The notes under the pieces are model-generated. The model was not told where the DNA came from, made no database searches, and was given only the letters and a program-made list of their open reading frames with translations. A DNA stretch of 64,000 nucleotides, taken from positions 36,298 to 100,297 of the forward strand of contig CAYYNP010000002.1 in assembly GCA_964472545.1 (NCBI GenBank), written 5' to 3'. Origin of the DNA: CAYYNP01 sp964472545. Its GTDB lineage: Bacteria > Planctomycetota > Planctomycetia > Pirellulales > Thermoguttaceae. Both the position numbers and the translations under genes were made by a program. Shown in pieces: positions 23,055-32,089 of the stretch (positions are counted from its first letter, which is position 1; each line of letters begins with the position of its first letter).

Positions 23055-25568
23055 ATGACAAGCAACGCAATCTCCCCCCAAGGCAAGACGGGCGACGTGC
23101 TCGTGCTGGGTACCGACTGCCGCGTGGTGCTGGCGGTGGCCCGATCGTTGGGCCGCCACGGCGTTCGCGTACACTTGGGTTGGTCGGCGTCGGAGTCGAT
23201 CGCCAACCGCTCGCGATACGTAGAGCGGGTCCACGAACTGCCGCCGTACGACCCGGACAACGACACCTGGAAACGGGCCCTGAAATCGCTCTTGCGCAAC
23301 CGGCCGTTCGATCTGGTGATCCCCTGCAACGACTCGACCACCGTGCCGCTGCACCATCATCGCGACGATTTTGCCGAGTTTCCGCAGATCTACCTCCCGC
23401 CGGCCGAGGCCTTCGAGATCGCGTTCGACAAGATCAAGACGCACGAGTTGGCCCGTTCTGTCGAGGTGGCCGTGCCGCGCGGCCAGACGATCTACTCGGC
23501 CCGCGAAGTCGACGAGTTGTTGGCCGGCTTCGAGCCGCCGTTCGTGCTCAAGCCGCGGGCCACCGTGACGCCCGAAACCCGAGGGGCGTCGAACGTCGTA
23601 CAGAAGGTCAACACGCTGGCCGAAGTCCGCGAACTGGTCGACTCGCCTTCGTTCGCCGGCGGCCTGATGGTGCAAGAGAACTTCTGGGGCAAGGGGGCCG
23701 GCGTCGAGGTGATCGTCCACGAGGGCGACGTGAAGATGGCCTTCCAACACGCGCGAATCCACGAAACCACCTCCTGGGGAAGCTCCTATCGCAAGAGCGT
23801 GCCGCTAGACGCCGAGTTGCTCGACGCCACACGCAAGCTGATGAAGGCGCTGAACTACACCGGCGTGGCGATGGCCGAGTTTATCGTCAACCCGCACACC
23901 GGCGATTGGGTCTTCTTGGAAATCAACGGCCGCTTCTGGGGCTCGCTGCCGCTGGCGGTCGCTTCCGGGGCCCATTTCCCGTACTACCTGTACCAGATGC
24001 TCGTCGAGGGCAAGACCGACTTTCCGCAAGACTACACGTTCGACGTCCGCTGCCGCAATCTGATCTTGGACATGCAAGGCCGAGAGCAGTGGCTGCCGTC
24101 GGGACGCTGGGCCAAGGCGATGGCCCTGATGCGTACCGTGCCGAAGATTCTCTTCCGCGATCGCTTGGACAGCTTCGCCGTCGACGACATGAAGCCCGGG
24201 CTGGTCGAGTTGATGCAGCTTGGCCGGCGGTGCTGCTCGAAGGCTTGGTGCAAGCTGTGGTTGGTGGGGCGGCGCAACGTTGATGCACGTTCCACCGAAG
24301 CAGCTTCCGCTGCGCCCGAAAGTCAGGGCCGGCCGCCCGTGGCCGTGGGTGCCGCGTCGGACGACGAGACCAACGACGGCGAGCCCGTATCGCTAGGAGC
24401 GCCGCCGGGGATCGAGGTCTCCCGCGTCGCCTCGCTGTCGGAATTGGCCGAGCTGCGCGATCCCTGGAATCGCCTGGCCGGCGACGTGCCGTTTCGGCGC
24501 TGGGAGTGGGTCACCACCTGGTGGGAACACTACGGCGACGCGGGCGAGTTGTTCGTGCTTTGCGTCCGCGATGAGCAGGGTCGGCTGTTGGGTGCTGCGC
24601 CTTGGTATCTGGAGCATTCCGGGCTGAAGGGCCGCGTGGTGCAGTTCCTGGGCTCCGGCGAGATCTGCTCCGACCACCAAACGCTGCTGTGCCGTGACGA
24701 AGACCGCGAGCAAGTCGTTCGGGCAGTGGCTCAATGGCTCGGCGATGTCCAGCCGACGTTCGGGCAGCGCGTTTTCGGCGGCGGCGCGAACCAATGGGAC
24801 CTGTTGCTGCTGGACGGCGTCGACGCCGACGATCGGGCCGTGCGACAACTTGTTGGGCAACTCGAACAACAGCGCTGCTCCGTGTACGAAGAGCCCGGCC
24901 CGGGCGCCTGGCGGCTGACGCTGCCCGACGATTGGGACGCGTATCTGGCCATGCTGTCAAAGTCGCATCGCAAGCAGGTCCGGCGCTGCCAACGGCGGGT
25001 GCTCGAGGCCGGCCGAGCCGTGTTGCACACGGTTCGCCGGGCCGACGACCTTTCGCATGCCTTCGACACCCTGGTCGAGTTGCATCAGCGCCGCTGGGAG
25101 GCCTGCGGCGAGAAAGGCTGTTTTGCCTCGCCGCGATTCATGGCGTTTCATCGCGAGATCGCCCAGAAGCTGCTCGAACAGGGCATGCTGCGGCTGCACT
25201 GGCTGGAACTCGATGGCCGCCCGGCCGCCGCGGAGTATCATTTCGCCGCCGGCGATACGGTCTACGCGTATCAGTCGGGCGTGGAGCCGGATTTGCGCGA
25301 CGAGGAGCCGGGCCGATTCGCTGCAGTGGCGACGCTTGAGCAAGCCATCGACGACGGCTATCGCCACGTCGACTTCCTCCGCGGCGACGAGCCCTACAAG
25401 GCCCATTGGCGTGCCGAGCCGCAACCGACCGCGGTGATCCGTGTCGTCGCCCGCAACGCCACCGCCCAGTTCCGCGACGGCGTCTGGCGTGCCGCCCGCA
25501 GTGTAAAACGTCGCCTGAGTGATGAACCGGCGGACGAGACACCTGCCGGACGTCCGGTGGCATCGTAG
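23055..25568 (+). CDS. ATP-grasp ligase fused to a FemAB/CelD-type GNAT
   Basis: An 837-residue two-domain protein. Residues ~10-400 form a carboxylate-amine ligase of the ATP-grasp fold: VLVLGTDCRVVLAVARSLGRHG, a central FVLKPR lysine strand, MVQENFWGKGAGVEV and the metal-binding VFLEINGRFWGS. A ~55-residue acidic linker follows. Residues ~455-815 are a FemAB/BioF2-like acetyltransferase domain (PF13480 type): RRWEWVTTWWEHYGD, KSHRKQVRRCQRR, FHREIAQKLLEQG and DFLRGDEPYKAHW. The first half would join a carboxylate and an amine using ATP, and the second would transfer an acyl or aminoacyl group. GGAGGG lies shortly before the ATG. It is 35 bases after the flippase, so the product may be an exported surface molecule. 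Confidence 0.85.
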   Translation: MTSNAISPQGKTGDVLVLGTDCRVVLAVARSLGRHGVRVHLGWSASESIANRSRYVERVHELPPYDPDNDTWKRALKSLLRNRPFDLVIPCNDSTTVPLHHHRDDFAEFPQIYLPPAEAFEIAFDKIKTHELARSVEVAVPRGQTIYSAREVDELLAGFEPPFVLKPRATVTPETRGASNVVQKVNTLAEVRELVDSPSFAGGLMVQENFWGKGAGVEVIVHEGDVKMAFQHARIHETTSWGSSYRKSVPLDAELLDATRKLMKALNYTGVAMAEFIVNPHTGDWVFLEINGRFWGSLPLAVASGAHFPYYLYQMLVEGKTDFPQDYTFDVRCRNLILDMQGREQWLPSGRWAKAMALMRTVPKILFRDRLDSFAVDDMKPGLVELMQLGRRCCSKAWCKLWLVGRRNVDARSTEAASAAPESQGRPPVAVGAASDDETNDGEPVSLGAPPGIEVSRVASLSELAELRDPWNRLAGDVPFRRWEWVTTWWEHYGDAGELFVLCVRDEQGRLLGAAPWYLEHSGLKGRVVQFLGSGEICSDHQTLLCRDEDREQVVRAVAQWLGDVQPTFGQRVFGGGANQWDLLLLDGVDADDRAVRQLVGQLEQQRCSVYEEPGPGAWRLTLPDDWDAYLAMLSKSHRKQVRRCQRRVLEAGRAVLHTVRRADDLSHAFDTLVELHQRRWEACGEKGCFASPRFMAFHREIAQKLLEQGMLRLHWLELDGRPAAAEYHFAAGDTVYAYQSGVEPDLRDEEPGRFAAVATLEQAIDDGYRHVDFLRGDEPYKAHWRAEPQPTAVIRVVARNATAQFRDGVWRAARSVKRRLSDEPADETPAGRPVAS

Positions 25569-25573
25569 GCCCG

Positions 25574-25648
25574 GTAGGGTGCGTCCGAACGCACCACGAC
25601 GTATCGCACGCATCACCCCGGGTCGTGGTGCGTCGAGACGCACCCTAC
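25574..25648. repeat. Inverted repeat, family B, containing a stop codon
   Basis: Arms GTAGGGTGCGTCCGAACGCA... (from 25574) and its complement (to 25648) fill the space between two convergent genes. The last bases of the right arm (CTAC) supply the TAG stop of the minus-strand gene at 25645-25647. Confidence 0.9.
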
Positions 25649-27909
25649 TCAGACGGACGTAACTCGACCTCGACCGTTTCCGTCCCCCGCGGCAGGAGCC
25701 AATCACTGGCAACGTCTCGAGTGGCCGGTTTGCCGTCGATCGTCACGGAAGCTCGCACCGAAGACGGCAGGCGGAGGACGAATCCACCGGGCGGACGAAC
25801 GCGGTTGCCCAATTCGAGCACGGCCGTCTGGCCGGTGGCCGTCCATTGCATGTCGAGCGGGCCGAAGTAGGTGGGCAGGTGCTTGATCGTGATCGGTTTG
25901 GGGCCGGTGAACCATTTTGGCGACACACCGCCCAGCAGCACGAGTTGGTCGGCCCGTTCGTGGGCCAGGCAGTCGCGCAGCAGCAGCCAGACCTCGGCGA
26001 TGGCCCAGCCGTGGGGCATGGCGACGGCCCGGTTTTGGTCGGGCGCATCTTTGCTGTGGGTCCAGGTGGTCCGCAGATGGTGCCAGCCGCCGGAGCCACT
26101 GCGGCCGCCTTCGTCGAAGGCGTACCAACGCCGCATCTGCGGATGGTCCAGATGCAACTCGACCGTGGCGTAGCCCGCCTCGCGATTACCGGCCAACAGA
26201 CCCTGATGGGCCGTGGCCGGGGCGAAATAGCGCCAATGGGAAAGCTCGCGGCGGCCGATCTTGCGGAATTGCTCGTGAGCTTCGCCTTTGTCGAAGGGAT
26301 ACAACTCGCACGGCCAGAGGACCGAATAACTGCCGTACGACTTGCCGAGGTCGCCTCCGAAGCGTTCGTCGTATTCTCGGAAAAGACGTTTGGCCAGATC
26401 GTGCCAGTGCCGGGCTTCCTCGCCGTGCCGCAGGGCCTCGGCCATCTCGGCGACAACTCGCAGCCCGACGATATCGAAAGCCTCGGTATACTCTGGATGG
26501 AAGCCGTCGCAGCGGCCCGGCCTCAGCACCTGACGTTTCTCCTCGGGCACCGCGTCGCCGTGTTCCAGGCGGTTCATGCCGACCCAATGGGGCCCCGACG
26601 TCGTGCGATAATAGCGGATCATCTCGGCGATCTTGCGGGCGGAAGGATAGGTCCGTTCGAGCCATGCTCGGTCGCCGGTGAGCCGCCAGTGCTGGCCGAT
26701 GCTCCAAAGGATCTGGCCGGGGTTGTCGGCTTCCGGATACGGCCGCCCGTTGAACGGATGGGCCAGGAAGTAGTCGATCACCGCCTCGGACAGTTTTGGC
26801 AGCCCGGCCTTCTGCATCATGTTGGCGATGTACATGCCGTCGCGGTTGAAGACGGCGTAGTTGAGCACGGCCACGTCGGCGGCCCCTTCGTTCATACACA
26901 GCCCTGCGTGGGCCAGCATCACGTAGAAGCCGTCGGTCCAACGCGCATCCGGCAACTCGAGCGTTACGCGACCGTTGAATTGCCGCCAGCCGTCCCGGGC
27001 TTGTACAAATAACTCGTCGGCCGAAAGTCCACGGTAGTATTCCAGGCCGGCGTCGGGGACATCGATCCCGTCGGCGTCCGACTGTGGCACGGAGGCGTCG
27101 ATGTAGTTGTGCGATCGGGCGGTCCACGCATGCCGCACGGCGCGTCGGCCCGGCAATACGGGAGCGACCAGGCCGATCGTCTCGGTGCGTCCGGCGGGAA
27201 TCGTCAGGTCGAACCGCATCGCCCCGGAGCAGTCGCCGTCGTCGGAGGTGGCCGTGTTGGCCCTCGGCACTTCGCCGCGCGCCGCCACGTCGCCGATCGT
27301 ATCGGTGGGCAGAACGCCGGCGGCGGCTGGCAGCACGCCGGCAATCAACGCCGGATGCCCGTCGGCCAGCAGCGCGTCGCCTTGTGGACCGACTTCCAAC
27401 CGCCGCACGTCGAACCCGGCCGGTCCCAACGGCCGCAGGGCGACGTAGAGCGAGATGCGTTTGTGCGCGTCGCCGGTGTTGGTCAGTTGGGCCCGCGCGC
27501 CGGCCAGATAGACGTTGCCTTGCGTATGCTTGCGGCGGACTTCACACACTTCGGTGCGGACGTCGATTGCGCCCGCTTTCCAACGCGACCAGGGAATTAA
27601 CAACCGATCGTCTACCAGGCCGTACGCGCACGGCACGTCGTCCGAGGTGGGAGCGATCAGGCCGTCGCCGTCCGGATCGAAGACCCAGAAGTAGACGCCG
27701 TACGAGCCGATCCCCGGCGAGAAGCCCCCCTCCGCCTCGACGAACGTCTTCAAGCTGTCGAGGCTGTTCGAGATGCCGATGGGAATATGGCGTTTCCCAA
27801 CGGGATCCAGCGGGCCGGCGGCACGGGCGGCGCGTGGAACTTGGGAAACCGCGATCCAGAAGCAAAGACCGACGGCTGCGAAAGAAAGGCGATTGCGAGG
27901 CGCTTCCAT
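25645..27909 (-). CDS. Secreted six-hairpin glycosidase-like protein
   Basis: A 754-residue exported protein. The ATG at 27909 gives a signal peptide (to about residue 32, PRAARA). The middle and end (about residues 280-650) read as an alpha/alpha six-hairpin toroid: RWTDGFYVMLAHAGLCMN, DNPGQILWSIGQHWRLTGDRAWLERTYP, GFHPEYTEAFDIVGLRVVAEMAEAL, SYSVLWPCELYPF and MPHGWAIAEVWLLLRDCLAHE. This is the fold of GH78, GH95 and related enzymes, and the C-terminal beta-sandwich fits too. I cannot assign a family or substrate. It diverges from another secreted protein across a 123-base region. Its stop lies in a repeat element. Confidence 0.7.
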   Translation of the reverse strand: MEAPRNRLSFAAVGLCFWIAVSQVPRAARAAGPLDPVGKRHIPIGISNSLDSLKTFVEAEGGFSPGIGSYGVYFWVFDPDGDGLIAPTSDDVPCAYGLVDDRLLIPWSRWKAGAIDVRTEVCEVRRKHTQGNVYLAGARAQLTNTGDAHKRISLYVALRPLGPAGFDVRRLEVGPQGDALLADGHPALIAGVLPAAAGVLPTDTIGDVAARGEVPRANTATSDDGDCSGAMRFDLTIPAGRTETIGLVAPVLPGRRAVRHAWTARSHNYIDASVPQSDADGIDVPDAGLEYYRGLSADELFVQARDGWRQFNGRVTLELPDARWTDGFYVMLAHAGLCMNEGAADVAVLNYAVFNRDGMYIANMMQKAGLPKLSEAVIDYFLAHPFNGRPYPEADNPGQILWSIGQHWRLTGDRAWLERTYPSARKIAEMIRYYRTTSGPHWVGMNRLEHGDAVPEEKRQVLRPGRCDGFHPEYTEAFDIVGLRVVAEMAEALRHGEEARHWHDLAKRLFREYDERFGGDLGKSYGSYSVLWPCELYPFDKGEAHEQFRKIGRRELSHWRYFAPATAHQGLLAGNREAGYATVELHLDHPQMRRWYAFDEGGRSGSGGWHHLRTTWTHSKDAPDQNRAVAMPHGWAIAEVWLLLRDCLAHERADQLVLLGGVSPKWFTGPKPITIKHLPTYFGPLDMQWTATGQTAVLELGNRVRPPGGFVLRLPSSVRASVTIDGKPATRDVASDWLLPRGTETVEVELRPSE

Positions 27910-27955
27910 AGGACGATCGAGGTCCTTTCCGGCGCCGGACCAAGCGGGCGCGCTT

Positions 27956-27984
27956 TTGCAGGATCGAAGGGCGTTTGCTATCCT
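27956..27984 (+). promoter_or_regulatory. Sigma-70-type promoter in divergent region
   Basis: TTGCAG at 27956-27961, 17-base spacer, TATCCT at 27979-27984, about 50 bases before the ATG at 28033. The 123-base region serves both divergent secreted-protein genes. Confidence 0.45.
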
Positions 27985-28032
27985 GCATCGTACTGCTCGG
28001 CCAACCACCTGGCAACACAACGAAGGCACGTC

Positions 28033-29283
28033 ATGCACGGTCTTGATCTTCCCGCACGGTTCGCCGTCTTCGTCCTGACCGTAGTTTCCATCGCGCACGC
28101 AGGCGACGTCGGCCCCGCGCCGGGCGACGTGTTTCGCGAATACCGCTGGACAAACCAAGGCGGCGACGCCGGGGGCTCGCTGCGCGTGGGTGGTCGATTG
28201 GACTACGGCGGCGGGCCGATCGAAGTGTCACACGACGTCGATCTTCAGCATGCCACGCGCGTCGAAGTCGTTGTCGAAAAGCTGCTCTGCCACGACGGCA
28301 CCCGAGGCCTGGCGATTTCCGTCAACGGAAACGGATGGATCGAACTGCCCGAGGCCGCCGGAATTCCAGCGCCGCAGTGGGATTACCAACACCACGTCTA
28401 TCCGGTGGCGGCCGTGCCCCTCGAGCAGTTGAAGCCGGGCAAGGAGAATCAGTTTCGCCTGCGAGTCGCCGACGAACATCCTTGGGGCTGGCCGCAGAAT
28501 CTGATCTACGGCGTACACTTCCGCGTCTACTACGCTCCGGTAAGGAAGCCGCATCCGACGGGTCGGCTGGTCGCTCCGGCGGCCGGGGCGAGGTTGGGCC
28601 TCGAAGCCACGCTGCGAGCCGAGCCCTCCAGCCCAAACGGCGCGGTGCGGGTGGATTTCTTGGGTTGCTACGAGGGCGTCAACCTCGAAGGCGACGGACG
28701 CTATCGGCAGTGGCATTACCACTACATCAAGGCGCAACTGGCAGGCCACATCGGCTCGGCCATGCGGGCGCCTTGGTCGGTGATTTGGGATACGTCTTGG
28801 ATTCCCGACCAGCCACGGCCGTTCGCGGTAGCAGCTCGCATCACGGACGAAACGGGTTTGACGTATTTCACCGAGGCGGCCGGCGGATTGACCTTCGACC
28901 GCGGCGGCCTGTCGGTCGAATTGTGCAGGCCGTTCGACGTTCCGAAGCGATGGGTCACCCGGCGGGGTGAACAGCAACAGAAGTTCCGCGTCGCCGGCGA
29001 TCTCGACCGTGTCGCCGCGGCGCAGCTCGTCTGGTGCAGTTGGAGCCCGGGCTACATGGAAGGCGTCTTCATCAACGACCGGGAGGTCTTTCACCGCGAA
29101 GGTCCCCGCTACGCCTACTACGTGCATCGCGTGCCGCTGGAGGACCTCTCGGCGTTTCGCCCCGGCGAAAACACGCTGAAGACCGGCAAAACCCCCAAGC
29201 ACAACGGCAGGACGGTCCACGGCATGGAAGTCAACTGGCCGGGGATCATGGTGTTGATTCAGTATCGGCAGCCGCTGCGCTAG
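28033..29283 (+). CDS. Secreted beta-sandwich protein of unknown function
   Basis: A 416-residue exported protein; I do not recognise the family. The ATG at 28033 gives a signal peptide (FAVFVLTVVSIAHAG). The mature part is rich in aromatic residues and predicted beta strands in three blocks: about 30-165 (WTNQGGDAGGSLRVGGRLDYGG..., resembling a carbohydrate-binding jelly roll), 175-300 (VAPAAGARLGLEATLRAE..., like an Ig-like module), and 300-416, again jelly-roll-like with VFINDREVF. Its partner across the divergent promoter is a glycosidase-like protein, so glycan binding is a fair guess. Catalytic residues could not be identified. Confidence 0.6.
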   Translation: MHGLDLPARFAVFVLTVVSIAHAGDVGPAPGDVFREYRWTNQGGDAGGSLRVGGRLDYGGGPIEVSHDVDLQHATRVEVVVEKLLCHDGTRGLAISVNGNGWIELPEAAGIPAPQWDYQHHVYPVAAVPLEQLKPGKENQFRLRVADEHPWGWPQNLIYGVHFRVYYAPVRKPHPTGRLVAPAAGARLGLEATLRAEPSSPNGAVRVDFLGCYEGVNLEGDGRYRQWHYHYIKAQLAGHIGSAMRAPWSVIWDTSWIPDQPRPFAVAARITDETGLTYFTEAAGGLTFDRGGLSVELCRPFDVPKRWVTRRGEQQQKFRVAGDLDRVAAAQLVWCSWSPGYMEGVFINDREVFHREGPRYAYYVHRVPLEDLSAFRPGENTLKTGKTPKHNGRTVHGMEVNWPGIMVLIQYRQPLR

Positions 29284-29582
29284 CAGCCCGTCGAAGCGGT
29301 GACACGTGCCTGGCGATGCAAGTCTTGCGGATTATGCAGCTTGCGCGTGTGTAGCGCGTGCGCCGCGTGCGGGTGGGGGGTGCCTGGCCTGCCAAACCCC
29401 TCGGGGAGACGTAGAGTAACAATGCGTGGTTGTCCACGTGACGTGCCAGCATCCCGAAAGGAAGTGTGTGCCGCTGCTTCGCAGAAGCCGCGGCACGCCG
29501 GACGGATGGAGTCTGCCATCTTCGACGGGTTGCCCGGGGCGTCGGGGGCCGTTGTGGATCGTCCGCGCAGGTTACTTGTGGA
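29284..29582. other. Intergenic, half copy of a repeat, no gene recognised
   Basis: 299 bases. At 29282-29296 AGCAGCCCGTCGAAG resembles the outer arm of the family D element at 49460-49602. No partner arm, RNA gene or convincing open frame was found. Confidence 0.5.
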
Positions 29583-30266
29583 ATGAGGCTCGAGCACTTG
29601 AAACGGCAGCCGGATTCAATCCGCCCGGAGGACGGACGGCGCGATCGCCGCAGCGGCGGTCTGCGCGCCCGGCTCGTCTTACTGAGCCTGCTTGCTGCGG
29701 TTGCCCTCTCTTCGGCGGCGCCGTGCGGTGCGATGGAGGTCGAGAATCGCGAATACAAGATCAAGGCCGCGTTTCTCTATCAGTTTGCGAACTTCGTGCG
29801 ATGGCCGGCCGACGCGTTCGGCGGCCGCGACGATCCCTTCGTGATCGGCGTGCTCGGTGCCAACTCGGCCCGCGATCCGCAGCACGCGGAGTTCCGCGCC
29901 GCCTTAGGCACGATTGCGGCCAGCAAGCGAGTTCAGGGCCGGCCGATCGTCGTGCGTCATTTTGCGAACCTTGACGAGTACACTCCGTGCCACACGTTGT
30001 TTGTCGCGGGAGACGTCTCCGCGAAGCCCTTGAATCTGGTGATCGTGCGTCTGCGCGACGAGCCCGTGCTGCTGGTCGGCGAGACGGCGGGCTTCGTAGA
30101 CGCCGGCGGCGTGATCGACTTCACGATCGTCGACAACCACCTGCGCTTCGAAATCAACCTGGACGCGGCCGATCGCAAGGACCTGAAAGTCATCTCGAAG
30201 CTGACGAACATTGCGGTGCGGATTATCAAGGACGGCGAAGAAATTAACAATCACCACGGACAGTAG
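29583..30266 (+). CDS. YfiR-like (DUF4154) periplasmic protein
   Basis: A 227-residue protein of the YfiR/DUF4154 family. The ATG at 29583 precedes a long basic n-region and a hydrophobic core (ARLVLLSLLAAVALSSAAPCGA), so it is probably exported. Family segments: EYKIKAAFLYQFANFVRWPADAFGG at the mature start, FVIGVLGANS, GRPIVVRHFANLDEY, CHTLFVAGD, and near the end GGVIDFTIVDNHLRFEINLDAADRKDLKVISKLTNIAV. In Pseudomonas YfiR restrains a diguanylate cyclase from the periplasm. Here the partner gene 23 bases downstream is a histidine kinase with a periplasmic sensor, followed by an HD-GYP regulator, so it likely tunes that kinase. Confidence 0.85.
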   Translation: MRLEHLKRQPDSIRPEDGRRDRRSGGLRARLVLLSLLAAVALSSAAPCGAMEVENREYKIKAAFLYQFANFVRWPADAFGGRDDPFVIGVLGANSARDPQHAEFRAALGTIAASKRVQGRPIVVRHFANLDEYTPCHTLFVAGDVSAKPLNLVIVRLRDEPVLLVGETAGFVDAGGVIDFTIVDNHLRFEINLDAADRKDLKVISKLTNIAVRIIKDGEEINNHHGQ

Positions 30267-30289
30267 CGGCCGCGAGTCGCACGCCAACG

Positions 30290-32089
30290 ATGCGATCGTT
30301 CAAAGACACTTCGATCAAGACGAAGCTCAGCCTGCTGCTGACGGTGGCCGGCGGGGTGGCCGTGCTGCTTTCGTGCGGGGCGCTGGCCGTGAACGACTAT
30401 TTGATGATCCGCGACTCGAAGGTGCGTCAACTCGCCACGTTGACCGAGATGCTGGCGTCGCAGAGTACGGCGGCGTTGATCTTCGACGACCCGATCACCG
30501 CCACGGAGTTGCTCGATACGTTGCGCGGTCAACCCACGGTCTGCTATGCGTGTCTGTACAACGCCGAGGGCGAGGCCTTCGCCACGTTCGATAACGGAGA
30601 GAGTCGCCACGACGCCCCGCCCCCGATCGGGCCAAGCGGCTTCGTCTTCGCCGAGCACGGCGAACTGGAAGTTACGCAAGCCATCGTGCAAGACGGAACG
30701 CATTTGGGCACGATCGTGCTCCATGCGTCTGCCGCCGACCTGCACCAACAGCTTTACGACAACGTGCGTATCGTGGGCACGGTGATGCTCGTCTCGTTGT
30801 GTGGTTTGGTGCTGCTCTCCGGGCGGCTGCAGCGAGTGATCTCCGTGCCCCTCCTGCGGTTGGCCCGGGCGGCACAGAAGATCTCGGCCGAGGGCGACTA
30901 CACGATCCGCGTGCAGAAAGAGGCCGACGACGAGCTCGGAACGCTTACCGTCGAATTCAACCTGATGCTCCGCCGGATCCAGCAGAGCGAAGAGCAGTTG
31001 CAGCGGGCACACGACGGATTGGAACTCCGCGTCGAGCAGCGCACGGCGGAGCTTTCCCGGGCGAACCTCGATCTGAGCCGCGAAATCGCCGAACGCCAGC
31101 GCACGGAGAACGAGTTGGATCGGACCCATCGGCAGTTGGTCGACGCCGCCCGACAGGCCGGCATGGCCGAAATCGCCACCGGCGTGTTGCACAACGTGGG
31201 CAACGTGCTCAACAGCGTGAACGTTTCCGCCACGCTGGTGGGCGACCGGCTGCGGTCCTCGAAACTGGGCGATCTCCGCCGGGCCGTGGAACTGATGAGC
31301 GAACACGCCGACGCGTTGGGCCGGTTCATCACCGAAGACGCCAAAGGCAAGCTCCTGCCGAACTTCCTTGCCATGCTGGCCGAACACCTCGACGCCGAAC
31401 GGAGGGTCATGCTCGAAGAACTCGATGCGTTGGCCGACAACATCGATCACGTGAAGACGATCGTGGCCATGCAGCAGTCGTACGCCGGCGTGGCGGGAGT
31501 CGAGGAGTCGGTCGCCTTGAACGAACTGATCGAAGATGCGCTGAAGATGAACGCCTCGTCGTTGACGAAATACGGCATCGAGGTCGTTCGCCAATTCGAT
31601 CCGCTTCCCCGCGTTGCGGTGGAGAAGCAGAAGCTGCTACAGATCCTCGTCAACCTGATCGCCAACGCCAAGGATGCATTGATCGAGACGATCGGTCGCC
31701 GGCGGCGTCTGACGTTGGGCGTCTCGCTCGACGCAGCCGACCGCGTGCAGATCGAAGTCACCGACCGCGGCGTCGGCATTCCGCCGGACGACCTGGCGAG
31801 AATCTTCTCCCACGGCTTCACCACCAAGCGTCACGGTCATGGGTTCGGCCTGCACACGTCGGCCAACGCGGCCAAGGAGATGGGTGGCCGTTTGACGGCC
31901 CACAGCGACGGCCCGAATCGCGGCGCCACGTTCGTTGTCGACCTGCCCTACAAGCCGGCGGAAGCCCCCGCGCGGATGGCCATACACTCCACGAATCCGG
32001 CCCCGTGCGAGCCGGATTCCACACGGTCGCCGGGCGCTGCCGCGTCGTCTGAGGACCAGGCCGAACCGCAGCTCAGGAGCAGCCTATGA
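30290..32089 (+). CDS. Sensor histidine kinase with periplasmic sensor and HAMP
   Basis: A 599-residue histidine kinase. Membrane spans at about 13-36 and 160-178 flank a ~120-residue periplasmic sensor of the CHASE8 kind (LASQSTAALIFDDPITATELLDTLRGQPTVCYACLY). HAMP (about 180-232) and a long coiled coil (235-290) follow. The H-box is EIATGVLHNVGNVLNSV with His301, a variant form without the usual HELRTPL. The ATPase domain has NLIANAKDAL, DRGVGIPPDDL and FTTKRHGHGFGLHTS. It would autophosphorylate and pass phosphate to the HD-GYP regulator, whose ATG overlaps its stop by four bases. The C-terminal 40 residues are disordered. Confidence 0.9.
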   Translation: MRSFKDTSIKTKLSLLLTVAGGVAVLLSCGALAVNDYLMIRDSKVRQLATLTEMLASQSTAALIFDDPITATELLDTLRGQPTVCYACLYNAEGEAFATFDNGESRHDAPPPIGPSGFVFAEHGELEVTQAIVQDGTHLGTIVLHASAADLHQQLYDNVRIVGTVMLVSLCGLVLLSGRLQRVISVPLLRLARAAQKISAEGDYTIRVQKEADDELGTLTVEFNLMLRRIQQSEEQLQRAHDGLELRVEQRTAELSRANLDLSREIAERQRTENELDRTHRQLVDAARQAGMAEIATGVLHNVGNVLNSVNVSATLVGDRLRSSKLGDLRRAVELMSEHADALGRFITEDAKGKLLPNFLAMLAEHLDAERRVMLEELDALADNIDHVKTIVAMQQSYAGVAGVEESVALNELIEDALKMNASSLTKYGIEVVRQFDPLPRVAVEKQKLLQILVNLIANAKDALIETIGRRRRLTLGVSLDAADRVQIEVTDRGVGIPPDDLARIFSHGFTTKRHGHGFGLHTSANAAKEMGGRLTAHSDGPNRGATFVVDLPYKPAEAPARMAIHSTNPAPCEPDSTRSPGAAASSEDQAEPQLRSSL

